Notes: a model not told the origin generated them from the letters alone. Positions 17,608 through 25,889 are shown, counted from the stretch's first letter. The stretch is DNA of 64,000 bases from Oscillospiraceae bacterium (GCA_902793285.1 CADBCV010000014.1:23650-87649), one strand, 5' to 3'. Translations and numbers: made by a program.

Positions 17608-17694
17608 GCAAACGGAGCTATGCGTTTTTCGTGCGCGGCTTCGGCTGCGCACTTTTCATGTCTGCTTGCAGCTCATATTACGGAGGATTTAGCC

Positions 17695-18555
17695 ATGAGA
17701 AAGAGAAGCATCTGCATCCTGCTCACTATGCTGTTGATATTCGCCCTTGCTGGCTGCACGGGCGGCAGGGCCGCCCCCACGCCGGAGCCCGCGCCCACCC
17801 AGACCGCAGCGCCGACACCCGTACCGACGCCGGAGCCCACACCCGAACCCACACCGTCGCCGGAGCCCACGCCCACGCCCACACCCGCGCCGACGCCGGA
17901 ACCCACGCCGGAGCCCACACCCGAACCGGAGCCCGCGGCCCCGGCCCCGGTGATCTATAAAAACCCGACCGAAGAGACGCGCTACGCCGGCGCGACCGCC
18001 GTCTTTATTGCGGATGCCGACCCCTATACCAACGTCGGCTGGCGCGCGATCACACCGGACGGGCAGAACGTCAGCATGGATACCTTCCAGAGTTACTTCC
18101 CCTCGTGCCGCATCCCGAATGTTTTCAGCAACGAGCTCACGCTGGTCAACCTCTCTCCGGACATGAACGGCTGGTGCTTCTTCTGTGTCTTCGGAAACGA
18201 AGGGACGCTTGTGAGCTCCGAGTGCGCCGCGCTCAATGTCCTCGGCCAGGGCGGGAGCGGGAATACCCAGGACGGTTCCGGCTCGCAGGAGAGCGGCAGC
18301 TGGTGGCGCCACGTCACAAGGGGCTGCCCGTACTGCGGCGAGAGCTTTGACTACGAGCTGAACGTCTGCCCCCACTGCGGCGCGGACGTTCCCGTGCCCG
18401 CCTTTGACGAGAGCGAGCGCACGTACGGCACCAACGATCTCCGGGACCCGGAGGTGCGCGCGCGCCTTGAGGAGAAGCTGAACACCTGCCACCAGTGCGG
18501 CACCCCGCTCAACGGCAGCCGCATCTGCCCGAACTGCCGCGTCATGAACCGATAA
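17695..18555 (+). CDS. Lipoprotein with Pro/Thr linker and two zinc ribbons
   Basis: A 286-residue predicted lipoprotein: signal peptide with lipobox LAGC (Cys at about residue 21), then a linker of repeated PTPEPT units to about residue 85. A compact domain follows (about 90-185; no family recognised), then a Gly/Ser linker. The C-terminus has two CxxC...CxxC ribbons, CPYCGESFDYELNVCPHCG (near 210) and CHQCGTPLNGSRICPNC (near 265). Zinc ribbons are common in cytosolic proteins but odd in an exported one. The start follows CGGAGGA. The gene stands alone and no partner is evident. Confidence 0.78.
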   Translation: MRKRSICILLTMLLIFALAGCTGGRAAPTPEPAPTQTAAPTPVPTPEPTPEPTPSPEPTPTPTPAPTPEPTPEPTPEPEPAAPAPVIYKNPTEETRYAGATAVFIADADPYTNVGWRAITPDGQNVSMDTFQSYFPSCRIPNVFSNELTLVNLSPDMNGWCFFCVFGNEGTLVSSECAALNVLGQGGSGNTQDGSGSQESGSWWRHVTRGCPYCGESFDYELNVCPHCGADVPVPAFDESERTYGTNDLRDPEVRARLEEKLNTCHQCGTPLNGSRICPNCRVMNR

Positions 18556-18561
18556 GTTTAG

Positions 18562-18742
18562 CCCGTAGGGGCGGGCGTCCCGACCGCCCGGCGAAGAAAG
18601 CGTAAAAAAAGAATCAGCCTTCGGCGAATTCGTACCATGGTGTGTACCTTTTCGCCGAGGGCTGTCTTGTTTTTTCAGACTGTACCGCACGGGGCGTCCG
18701 GGAGGCCGCCCCCTACGATGTCAATGGACTATTCTCACAGCC
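18562..18742. repeat. Palindromic intergenic element, family A copy 2
   Basis: It matches the element at 3034-3257 closely: CCGTAGGGGCGGGCGTC at the left, the central CAGCCTTCGGCGAATTCGTAC hairpin (split for length), and CGCCCCCTACGATGTCAATG then CACAGCC at the right. The left outer terminal repeat is missing. It fills most of the 343-bp gap between the lipoprotein gene and spoIIE; the remainder holds the spoIIE -10 element TATAAT at 18858-18863 with no clear -35. Confidence 0.7.
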
Positions 18743-18898
18743 CCCCTTTATTTGTTTTCCTGTACGATATGTGACACGCGCGCCGCGGCCCCCTTATCTC
18801 CCAAAAAGATCATGGAATCAACAGCGCGTTGTGCGCCCCTTCGCCATGTTACATAACTATAATGATCGTATCTTATGTAAACTCTGGAGGGCCGTTTT

Positions 18899-21223
18899 AT
18901 GGATTTTGGGGGACAGGGACGGGCTGCCGGTCTCGGTGCCGGAGAGGGCGGGATGGACAGGCGCTTTTTCGTCGCCGCGCGCTGCGGACTGTATCTCGTG
19001 ATGGGCGGGGTGATGGCCTGCGCGCGCGTGCTGCACAGCGGGGCGCCCTTCGGCATGGCCATGGTGGCGAGCTCCGGCTCCGGTCTGAGCGGGGTTTGCG
19101 CTCTGGTGGGGGCCTGCCTTGGCTATTTGCTCGGCGGCGGACTCGAGTGGGGAATCCGCTACATTGCGGCCTCAGTTCTTGTGTACACGGTGGGGTTTGT
19201 CTTTCACGAGTCCGGTTTCGGAAAGAACGAGTTTTTCATGCCCGCGGCCTCCGCCCTCGTCATGGGGCTCACGGGTTTTCTCGGCAGCTTCGCGCTTCAG
19301 GGCGGGGCGGTGCCGGTGGCGGCGGAGCTCTTTCTGGAGCTTGCGCTGGCCTTCGGCGGGACCTATTTCTTCCGGGACGCGCTCTCAAGCGAGCTGCGAA
19401 GCTCCGAGACCGCCGAGGTGCGCCACAGCGTCGCGCTCATGGTGATGGCCTCCTGCGCGCTGATGGCGCTCTCGCGCGTCACGCTCTTCGGGGTGGTGTC
19501 CCTCGGGCGTTTTTTCGCGCTGCTCCTCGTGATGACCTCCGCCATGAAGGGCGGGATGCTCACCGGGGCGGCGGTGGGGACGGTGCTCGGCCTTGCGATG
19601 GACGTGTCGAGCGAGGGCCCGCTTTTCTACGCCATGGCCTACGCCTTCTCGGGGCTTCTGTCCGGCGTGTTCGGGCGGCACGGGAGGGTGGTGTACGTGC
19701 TGTCGTTCGTGCTCGCCGGGGCGCTCGCGGTCGTGTGCGCCTGGGGGAGCGTCCAGCCCGTCGGCGCGCTCTTTGAGACCTTCTGCGCCTCGGTCATCTT
19801 CATGGTTTTGCCCTCCTCGCTTTTAAACCGTGTGGGCGTTGCCCTGCAGGGCATGGACCGGGGCTGCGGGGAATCGGGTCTCCGGCGCTTTGAGGCGGCG
19901 CGGCTGCGGCGTCTCGGCGAGGCGTACGGCGAGCTGTTTGAGACCGTGCGCCGCAATGTGGCCGAGCCCCGCAACGACGAGAACGTGGCCCGCATCTTCG
20001 ACCGGGCCGCGGACGAGGTGTGCATCACCTGCCGCTTCAAAAACCGCTGCTGGAACGCGGAATACGTGGACACGCTCTCCGCGCTCAACGACGCGACGAA
20101 GGCCATGCTGGAGCACGGCAGTCTCGCGGTGGAGGACATTCCCGCCTTCTTCCGGGACAAGTGCGTGGGGCTGCCCGCCTTTGTCGCCGCCGTGAACGGG
20201 GAGCTGCGGGGCCTTGCCTACCGGCGGCAGTTTCGGGCGCGCCTCGCGGAGAACCGGAGCGTGGCCTGGGGCCAGTACGCGGATGTGGCCCAGCTTTTGG
20301 AGCGCTTTGCCGACGAGCTTGGCAGCGTGAGCGGCTCGGACCCCCTCATCGAGCGGCGGCTGCTGCGCTATCTCAAAAGTCTCGATCTCGACGCGGACGC
20401 CGCTGTGTACCGGGATGGGGGCGGGCGGCTTCGCATCACGATCGAGAGCGGGCGGCTCACGCCGCTTTTGCGCGAGGAGGGCTACCTTGAAAAGCTCTCG
20501 GAGATCGCGGGCACGCGCCTCTGCCAGCCGAAGACGCCGGAGGACGACGCCTCCCGCCTGGAGCTTCTGGAGGCGGAGCCGCTGGCCGTGTCCGTCGGCA
20601 TCGCGGCGATGAAAAAGCAGGGCGAGCGCGTCAGCGGCGACCGGGGCACCTATTTCAAGACCGACGCCGGGGTCCTCTGCGTCATTCTCTCCGACGGGAT
20701 GGGCTGCGGGGACGAGGCCGCCGAGGACAGCCGCCGCGTGATCGGCATTCTGGAAAAATTCCTGCGCGCGGGGATGGAGCCCGCCGTCGCCATGAAGCTC
20801 TTAAACTCCGTGCTGCTTCTGCGGGACGGGGAGAGCTGGGGCTTTGCCACGGTGGACCTCATGTGTGTGGACCTCTTCACGGGGCAGACCAGCTTTTATA
20901 AATACGGCGCGGCCCCCTCCTATGTGCTCAGCGGTCGGAACATCCGCCGCGTCAAGGGGGAGACGCTGGCCGCCGGCCTCTCCGCCGGGGAGGGTACGGC
21001 GCCGGATGTGGTGCGTATGCGTCTCAAGCCCGGGTGCACCGCTGTCATTGCGACCGACGGGGTCCTCGCGGACGCGGAAGACGAGTGGCTCAAGAACCTG
21101 CTTTTGCAGGGCTTTGAGGACATGAAGGGCCTCGCCCGGGCGGTCCTGCGGCAGGCGGAGGAGCTCTACGGCGCGCTGGACGACATGACCGTGGTCACCG
21201 TGCGCGTGGAGGAGCGGCCATGA
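18899..21223 (+). CDS. spoIIE: Stage II sporulation protein E (SpoIIE phosphatase)
   Basis: SpoIIE is the membrane PP2C phosphatase that dephosphorylates SpoIIAA and so frees sigma F in the forespore; it also helps shape the polar septum. The 774-residue protein has about ten membrane segments (residues 25-300), a central regulatory domain with a CxxC-containing stretch (VCITCRFKNRCW, near 375), and a C-terminal PP2C domain from about 570. The metal motifs SDGMGCGDEA and ATDGVLAD are intact. Length is close to the 827 residues of Bacillus. GGAGGG lies 7 bp before the ATG. Confidence 0.95.
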   Translation: MDFGGQGRAAGLGAGEGGMDRRFFVAARCGLYLVMGGVMACARVLHSGAPFGMAMVASSGSGLSGVCALVGACLGYLLGGGLEWGIRYIAASVLVYTVGFVFHESGFGKNEFFMPAASALVMGLTGFLGSFALQGGAVPVAAELFLELALAFGGTYFFRDALSSELRSSETAEVRHSVALMVMASCALMALSRVTLFGVVSLGRFFALLLVMTSAMKGGMLTGAAVGTVLGLAMDVSSEGPLFYAMAYAFSGLLSGVFGRHGRVVYVLSFVLAGALAVVCAWGSVQPVGALFETFCASVIFMVLPSSLLNRVGVALQGMDRGCGESGLRRFEAARLRRLGEAYGELFETVRRNVAEPRNDENVARIFDRAADEVCITCRFKNRCWNAEYVDTLSALNDATKAMLEHGSLAVEDIPAFFRDKCVGLPAFVAAVNGELRGLAYRRQFRARLAENRSVAWGQYADVAQLLERFADELGSVSGSDPLIERRLLRYLKSLDLDADAAVYRDGGGRLRITIESGRLTPLLREEGYLEKLSEIAGTRLCQPKTPEDDASRLELLEAEPLAVSVGIAAMKKQGERVSGDRGTYFKTDAGVLCVILSDGMGCGDEAAEDSRRVIGILEKFLRAGMEPAVAMKLLNSVLLLRDGESWGFATVDLMCVDLFTGQTSFYKYGAAPSYVLSGRNIRRVKGETLAAGLSAGEGTAPDVVRMRLKPGCTAVIATDGVLADAEDEWLKNLLLQGFEDMKGLARAVLRQAEELYGALDDMTVVTVRVEERP

Positions 21224-21576
21224 TCTCGCGTCCCCGCGGCGGGCTCTATACGCTCGGCGGCAGGCTGCGGGAGCTGCTGATCCCCAGGGCGCAGGAGACC
21301 GGCACGCCGCGGCTGCGGGGAAAGATGCGCCGCGCCGTCGTGGTCCCCGCGCCGGGGGAGCTGTTCAGCGAGGCGGTCTTCATCCTGCGGGACGACGCGC
21401 TGCGCGCGCCGGGGCTCGATCAGGACGAGCTTCTGCGGGAGGCCGCCCGCGCGGCGGAGGGCTATACCGAGGAAGTTCTGCCCGCAAGGGCGCGGCGCGG
21501 CCTGCACCCGGGGGCGGCCTTCCTCCTCGGCGCGGCGGCGGCGCTCCTGCTCGCCTGGGCGCTGGGCTTTCTCTAA
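21220..21576 (+). CDS. Small protein coupled to spoIIE, C-terminal membrane segment
   Basis: A 118-residue protein whose ATG overlaps the spoIIE stop (ATGA), so it is translated with it. The N-terminal half is basic with a GKMRRAVVVPAPGELFSEAV block; the last 20 residues form one hydrophobic helix (AAFLLGAAAALLLAWALGFL). This is the layout of a tail-anchored protein. No family was recognised. The position suggests a role at the sporulation septum or in SpoIIE control, but nothing beyond linkage supports it. Its stop codon abuts a MITE-like insertion. Confidence 0.72.
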   Translation: MISRPRGGLYTLGGRLRELLIPRAQETGTPRLRGKMRRAVVVPAPGELFSEAVFILRDDALRAPGLDQDELLREAARAAEGYTEEVLPARARRGLHPGAAFLLGAAAALLLAWALGFL

Positions 21577-21749
21577 GGCAACACCGCACAATACGCCTGC
21601 GGCATCTTCCGGTAAATTTGTGCCCTGATTTCGTCACTTTTTCTTGAGGTACACAAAGTACATCTGCAAAATTTAGATGTTCTGTATACCCTTGTGGTGG
21701 AACCCAAATTTTCTCGGAATCTGCTCTTGCCGCATTGTGCGGTATTGCC
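21577..21749. mobile_element. MITE-like element with CTAA target duplication
   Basis: A 173-bp element with 22-bp imperfect terminal inverted repeats: it starts GGCAACACCGCACAATAC and ends GCATTGTGCGGTATTGCC. CTAA stands directly before (21573-21576) and after (21750-21753) it, a likely 4-bp target duplication. It has no open frame of note. Insertion fell exactly at the TAA stop of the preceding gene. Confidence 0.72.
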
Positions 21750-21767
21750 CTAAAGCGCAAACAGGCG

Positions 21768-21796
21768 TTGCGCGGCGGGGAAACGGATGGTATAAT
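21768..21796 (+). promoter_or_regulatory. Promoter for the solute-binding lipoprotein
   Basis: TTGCGC (21768-21773), 17 bp, TATAAT (21791-21796), 30 bp before the start codon at 21826. It lies just outside the MITE-like element. Confidence 0.65.
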
Positions 21797-21825
21797 AAGC
21801 CAAAACAACGAACGGGAGGGCAGCC

Positions 21826-23139
21826 ATGAGAAAGAGAATAAAATGCGGCCTCTGCCTTTTGCTTGCGCTCATGACGCTGCTGCTCACGGGCTGCGACGCC
21901 GTGATCGACACGCTGCATCTGCCGCGCGTGACGCAGGGGCAGGTCTTTGTCCCCCGGCTTGATCCGAACCGGGCCTGCACGCTCCGCGTTCTGGGGAGCT
22001 ACCGGAGCTTTCCGGAGCTTGAGCAGTCCTTTGCCGCCTTTCGCCGCTACTACCCCCATGTGGAGCTTGTATATTCCCACCTGCCGAATTACAACAGCGC
22101 CATCCTCACGGCGCTCGAGGCTGAGGAGAAGCCGAACCTCTTTTTCACCAATCCCTGGATGCTCGAGGACGCCGTATATTACCGGGTCTTTGACGCGGCG
22201 GAGGATCTCTCGGACCGCGCGCTGGGGCTCGACCTCTCCTGCGTGCGGGAGGGGCTTTTGTACCGCGACCCCGCCGGCAAGGTCCCCATGGCGCCGATCC
22301 TCTCCAACACCAGCGGGATGCTGGTGAACGAGGCGCTCTTTGAAGAGCTCGGCGTCCCGGCGCCGGTGAGCTTTTCCGCGCTGCTGGACGCCTGCGACCG
22401 CTTCCGCGCATCGGGCATCGCCTCCCCGGCACTGGGCTCCGTGGACGACGCGGACGGCCTCCCCTACGCGCTGGGCTTCCCCGTCCTCTGCGGCGCGCTG
22501 CGGGACGATCCGGCGGCGGTCGAGGCGCTCAACGACTATGCCGAGGGCTCCGGCGAGACTCTGCGCGGCGCGCTCAATGCCGTTTACAGCTTTTTCGACT
22601 GCGGCTGCGCAAATCTCGAGCGCTGCCTTGCGCTGGAGGACGCCAACGACAAAATGCTCCTGCGCTTTCTGGAGGGGGACGTGCCCATGCTCCTCTGCGG
22701 GGCGGACATCGCCTCCGGCACCGCCTCGCGCGAGCGGCAGTCCTCGGCCTTCCTCGCGCACCCCTTCCCCTACAGCTTCCGCCCTATCCCTGTGACGGAA
22801 GAGGGAGGATGGTTCCAGAGCTCGGTTCTGGTGGCGCTCTCGGTGTGCCGGGATTGCGACAATCTCGACATGACAAACGAGTTTCTGCGCTTTCTGATGA
22901 ACACGCAGGAGCTCAACGCGCTGGCCCGCGCAAGAAGGCTTGTCACCGTGACGCGCGATTTCACCGCCGATCCGATGTTTGCCGCCTTCGGGGACATGGA
23001 CGCGGCGCACACCGTCTACCCCCAGTCGCTGCGTCTGCAGGAGCGGGTGCTGAACCAGTTTCACAAGGCGGCCTTCGCCGTCGCGGTCGGCAAGCTCAGC
23101 GTGGACGAGGCCGTCGCCGCCTACGGGCTGATGATATAG
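21826..23139 (+). CDS. Extracellular solute-binding lipoprotein (ABC sugar-type)
   Basis: A 437-residue lipoprotein with a signal peptide and lipobox LLTGC (Cys near residue 24). The rest has the two-lobe pattern of family 1 binding proteins: LRVLGSYRSFPELEQSFAAF near 55 and SGMLVNEALFEELGVPAPVSF (split at about 165-185). No permease or ATPase genes are nearby, so it must work with components coded elsewhere or act as a receptor. GGGAGGG precedes the ATG. A family 1 carbohydrate-type protein is likely but the ligand is unknown. Confidence 0.82.
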   Translation: MRKRIKCGLCLLLALMTLLLTGCDAVIDTLHLPRVTQGQVFVPRLDPNRACTLRVLGSYRSFPELEQSFAAFRRYYPHVELVYSHLPNYNSAILTALEAEEKPNLFFTNPWMLEDAVYYRVFDAAEDLSDRALGLDLSCVREGLLYRDPAGKVPMAPILSNTSGMLVNEALFEELGVPAPVSFSALLDACDRFRASGIASPALGSVDDADGLPYALGFPVLCGALRDDPAAVEALNDYAEGSGETLRGALNAVYSFFDCGCANLERCLALEDANDKMLLRFLEGDVPMLLCGADIASGTASRERQSSAFLAHPFPYSFRPIPVTEEGGWFQSSVLVALSVCRDCDNLDMTNEFLRFLMNTQELNALARARRLVTVTRDFTADPMFAAFGDMDAAHTVYPQSLRLQERVLNQFHKAAFAVAVGKLSVDEAVAAYGLMI

Positions 23140-23300
23140 CAAAAGGGCTTGTCTCAAAATGCGGCGTGTTCCACTATAAGCGTAGGGGAGGGGCTTGCCC
23201 CTCCCGCGCGCAGCCATTGTTTATCTTGTGAAAAAAGTACGCTACGGTATCAGGCACGTGTTTTCAAAAACTATTCGGGTTTTGAGACAGCCCCTTTTGC
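23139..23300. repeat. Palindromic element with GCAAAAGGGCTTGTCTCAAAA ends
   Basis: A 162-bp element. Its first 21 bp are the near-perfect inverse of its last 21 (TTTTGAGACAGCCCCTTTTGC). Inside is the GTAGGGGAGGGGCTTGCCCC palindrome also found at 56788-56815. It begins at the last base of the lipoprotein stop codon and ends close to the convergent S-component gene, so it may stop transcripts from both. Confidence 0.68.
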
Positions 23301-23316
23301 TATTATATGGTGCCGT

Positions 23317-23844
23317 TTACGCCTCGCCGAATTCGCGCTGATACAGGCGCACGAGATGCGGGGCGCCCCAGCAGAGGAAGAGCGCCACGGCGGAGCCCAC
23401 CGCAGTCTGCAAAATCTGAAACGGCAGCTTTGCCACCGCGTAGGCCGGGGTGCTGTACACAAAGGCGCGGCCCAGACTGTAGCCCGTGAAGGTGACGATC
23501 CAGCCGACAACGGCCCCGACGATCGAGCCCCGGAAGGGCTTCTCCTTCATCCAGCGGTGGACGAAGAGGGAGATGAGCACCGCCTGCAGCCCGTGCACCG
23601 CGAGAGACACGAACATGGGCGCGGGGTAAAAGAGCATGTCGCCGATGAAGGCCCCGACGCCGCCCACCATGAAGGCATAGAGGGGCCCGAGCAGGACCGA
23701 GGCCGTGACAATGATCACATCGTTTAAATACATATGCCCGCCGGGGACCGGGATGGAGAGGACGCTTGTGCTCATGATGATGTTGAGCGCCATCAGAAGC
23801 GCCGTCACCGTGAGATCGCGGGTGCGGATTTTCTTTTCGTTCAT
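23317..23844 (-). CDS. ECF transporter S component (vitamin uptake)
   Basis: A 175-residue membrane protein with about six helices and the S-component pattern PVPGGHMYLNDVIIVTASVL followed by GGVGAFIGDML. S components bind a vitamin or metal outside and work with a shared EcfAA'T energizing module coded elsewhere. The gene is divergent from a MocR-type regulator. Such regulators often control pyridoxine uptake and synthesis, so a vitamin B6 precursor is a reasonable guess; the S-component family alone does not fix the ligand. The ATG at 23844 follows AAGGAGGGA. Confidence 0.82.
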   Translation of the reverse strand: MNEKKIRTRDLTVTALLMALNIIMSTSVLSIPVPGGHMYLNDVIIVTASVLLGPLYAFMVGGVGAFIGDMLFYPAPMFVSLAVHGLQAVLISLFVHRWMKEKPFRGSIVGAVVGWIVTFTGYSLGRAFVYSTPAYAVAKLPFQILQTAVGSAVALFLCWGAPHLVRLYQREFGEA

Positions 23845-23856
23845 GGAGATCCCTCC

Positions 23857-23884
23857 TTGACATTTGGTATGCCCGCATTATAAT
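23857..23884 (+). promoter_or_regulatory. Consensus promoter of the MocR-like gene, shared divergent region
   Basis: TTGACA (23857-23862), 16 bp, TATAAT (23879-23884). The -10 sits in ATTATAAT, which reads the same on the other strand and could serve the S-component gene too, though that strand has no good -35. TGAACTGAACT, a short direct repeat at 23887-23897, could be part of an operator. Confidence 0.65.
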
Positions 23885-23936
23885 CGTGAACTGAACTTAT
23901 GCATATCACCAGATAAGGAGTTTTTTATAAGACCAG

Positions 23937-25010
23937 ATGAAATACACCATTGACCATAGCCTCCGCGAGAGCGCCTATATGCAGCTCTATGCCCAGCTCC
24001 GGGACGATATCCTCTCCGGCGTCATTCCGCGGGGGGCGAAGCTGCCCTCCAAGCGGCTTTTGGCCGGGGAGCTCGGCGTGAGCCTTGTGACGGTGGAGCA
24101 CGCCTTTGCCCTGCTCGCGGACGAGGGCTATGTGGAGACGCGCGAGCGCAGCGGCTGCTACGCCTGCTTTGGCGGCGCGCCGCGGCGGGAGGCTCCCCTC
24201 CCCGCCCCGCGTCAGGCGTCGGGCGCGCTCACCGTGCCGGAGGACTTTCCCTTTTCGGTGCTCGCCAAGACCATGCGGCGGGTGCTCAGTGAATACGACC
24301 GGCGCATCCTGGAGCGAAGCCCCGGCCCCGGCGTCCCGGAACTGCGGGAGGCTATCGCCGCCTACATCGCGCGAAGCCGGGGGCTCACCGTCCCGCCGGA
24401 GCGCATTTTGGTGGGGGCGGGCGCCGAATATCTCTACGCCCTCATCGCCCAGTTTTTCGGCGCGGGCGCCCGCTTTGCGCTCGAGGAGCCCTGCTACGCC
24501 CGCATCCGCCAGGTATACACGGCAAACGGCATCGACTGTCTCGGCCTTCCCATGGGGGGCGACGGGATCGTCTCCCAGGCGCTGGAGGGCAGCACAGCCG
24601 CCGTTTTGCACGTGACGCCCTTCAACAGCTACCCCAGCCGTGTCACGGCCACGGCCTCCAAGCGGCACGAGTACGCGCACTGGGCCCGCGCGCGGGAAGC
24701 CTATATTGTGGAGGACGACTACGACGCGGAGCTCGCCTCCGCCACGCGGCAGATCGAGACGATCTGCTCCCTCGCGCCGGAGCGGGTCATCTACCTCAAC
24801 ACCTTCTCCCGGAGCTTCGCCCCCTCCATGCGCACGGCCTATCTCGTCCTGCCGGAGGCGCTGGTGGAGCCCTGGCGGGAGAAGCTGGGCTTCTACTCCT
24901 GCGCCGTGCCGGTCTTTGAGCAGTATGTGCTGGCGGAGTTTCTGGCGAGCGGGGAGCTTGAGCGCTACATCAACCGCCGGCGCAGAAAGCTCCGGCAGAC
25001 GAAGGGGTGA
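23937..25010 (+). CDS. MocR/GntR-type regulator, C-terminally truncated and lacking the PLP lysine
   Basis: Residues 1-75 are a GntR winged helix (YMQLYAQLRDDILSG, LPSKRLLAGELGVS). From about 90 on the protein is a fold-type I aminotransferase-like domain (GPGVPELREAIAAYIARSRG, then VEDDYDAEL near 260). In MocR proteins a Lys in a GTFSK-type motif binds PLP; here the motif is NTFSRSFAPSMR, with Arg. The protein ends after 357 residues at ERYINRRRRKLRQTKG, about 100 residues earlier than usual, so the C-terminal subdomain is lost. A family B repeat starts 4 bp after the stop. The gene may be a PLP-independent regulator or in decay. Confidence 0.82.
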   Translation: MKYTIDHSLRESAYMQLYAQLRDDILSGVIPRGAKLPSKRLLAGELGVSLVTVEHAFALLADEGYVETRERSGCYACFGGAPRREAPLPAPRQASGALTVPEDFPFSVLAKTMRRVLSEYDRRILERSPGPGVPELREAIAAYIARSRGLTVPPERILVGAGAEYLYALIAQFFGAGARFALEEPCYARIRQVYTANGIDCLGLPMGGDGIVSQALEGSTAAVLHVTPFNSYPSRVTATASKRHEYAHWARAREAYIVEDDYDAELASATRQIETICSLAPERVIYLNTFSRSFAPSMRTAYLVLPEALVEPWREKLGFYSCAVPVFEQYVLAEFLASGELERYINRRRRKLRQTKG

Positions 25011-25013
25011 AAA

Positions 25014-25090
25014 ACGTGTCATCTTGAGCGTCAGCGAAGGATCCCCCGGGTTTTTGCACGGGATTCTTCGCTGCGCTCAGAATGACACGT
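25014..25090. repeat. Repeat family B, copy 2 (complete palindrome)
   Basis: A 77-bp element starting ACGTGTCATCTTGAGCG and ending CGCTCAGAATGACACGT, the inverse. The arms continue through GCGAAGGATCCC and GGGATTCTTCGC to a short loop. It fills the space between the truncated MocR gene and the convergent formyltransferase gene and probably acts as a bidirectional terminator. A half copy is at 13417-13449. Confidence 0.75.
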
Positions 25091-25100
25091 TTATGGTGCG

Positions 25101-25889
25101 TCAGATCAGCCGCTTGCCCTTTCTGCGAAATTCGCGCGCCTCGGCCACGGTGGGCCAGGTGTAGTAGCTGCCCTTGTCCGTCTCATTTTTCCGGCGCGTG
25201 ACGGTGCCGTCCGCGATATCCCGGATGGCCTGAAGCATGAGCTCCCCGCCGACGGTCTTGGTCTTTTTCATGAGGCTGAACATGCTGCGGCAGCCGGTGA
25301 GATCCACGCTGCCCTGCTCGATGATGTCCCCGTCGTCGATCTTCGCGCTCATGTAGTGCACCGTCGCGCCGCCGCGCTTCTCGTCGTTGTAGAGATACCA
25401 GAACGAGGGAAGGCAGCCCCGGTAATCCGGCAGGAGCGCGCCATGCACGTTGATGACCCCGTGCTTCGGCACGCCGAGAAGCTCCGGCTTGATGATCTGG
25501 GGCGCGGAGTAGGAGATGATGAGATCGGGGGCGAGATCCCGGACGTGCTGGACAAAGGCGGGATCGTTCGAGTCCGTGATGATGCGGAAGGGGACCCCGT
25601 TCTTCCTTGCCGCGTCCTTCACCGAGCAGCAGCCGCCGAAGAGCCGGTAGCCCGCGAGCCGGTCGAGGACCCGCTCCGCCTCCCGCCCGACGGTGACGAC
25701 GCCCATCTTCGCGCACTGCCAGAGGCCGAACCATTTGTAATAGTCGCCGAGTCTGTTCTCAAGAGCGGACTTGCAGTTGACCTGCACGATCTCCTGGAGC
25801 TCACAGACCTGCGCTGCCTTGTCGATATTCTTGGGGATGAAAAAGCGGTCGGCCTGGGTCATGACCACGACCTTCAGTTTTTCGCTCAT
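25101..25889 (-). CDS. Formyltransferase (sugar N-formyltransferase candidate)
   Basis: A 262-residue protein with the formyltransferase core: INVHGALLPDYRG near residue 150 (Asn and His of the N-x-H catalytic pair), then KIDDGDIIEQG near 190 with the catalytic Asp. The reaction moves a formyl group from N10-formyl-tetrahydrofolate to an amine. It lacks the C-terminal tRNA-binding domain of methionyl-tRNA formyltransferase and sits behind sugar genes, so an aminosugar is the likely acceptor. The ATG at 25889 overlaps the sugar transferase end by 4 bp. An upstream extension of the frame is not needed. Confidence 0.82.
   Translation of the reverse strand: MSEKLKVVVMTQADRFFIPKNIDKAAQVCELQEIVQVNCKSALENRLGDYYKWFGLWQCAKMGVVTVGREAERVLDRLAGYRLFGGCCSVKDAARKNGVPFRIITDSNDPAFVQHVRDLAPDLIISYSAPQIIKPELLGVPKHGVINVHGALLPDYRGCLPSFWYLYNDEKRGGATVHYMSAKIDDGDIIEQGSVDLTGCRSMFSLMKKTKTVGGELMLQAIRDIADGTVTRRKNETDKGSYYTWPTVAEAREFRRKGKRLI

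Noticed and set aside
17760-17940. Regular short repeats that might suggest a CRISPR-like array
   Set aside because: They are PTPEPT codon repeats within a lipoprotein linker; no spacers and no cas genes exist in the window.
24640-25164. Plus-strand frame running from the MocR gene into the repeat and the formyltransferase gene, as a possible restored C-terminus
   Set aside because: Its sequence is Arg/Ser/Pro-rich and does not resemble an aminotransferase C-terminal domain; a frameshift repair does not recover the missing part.
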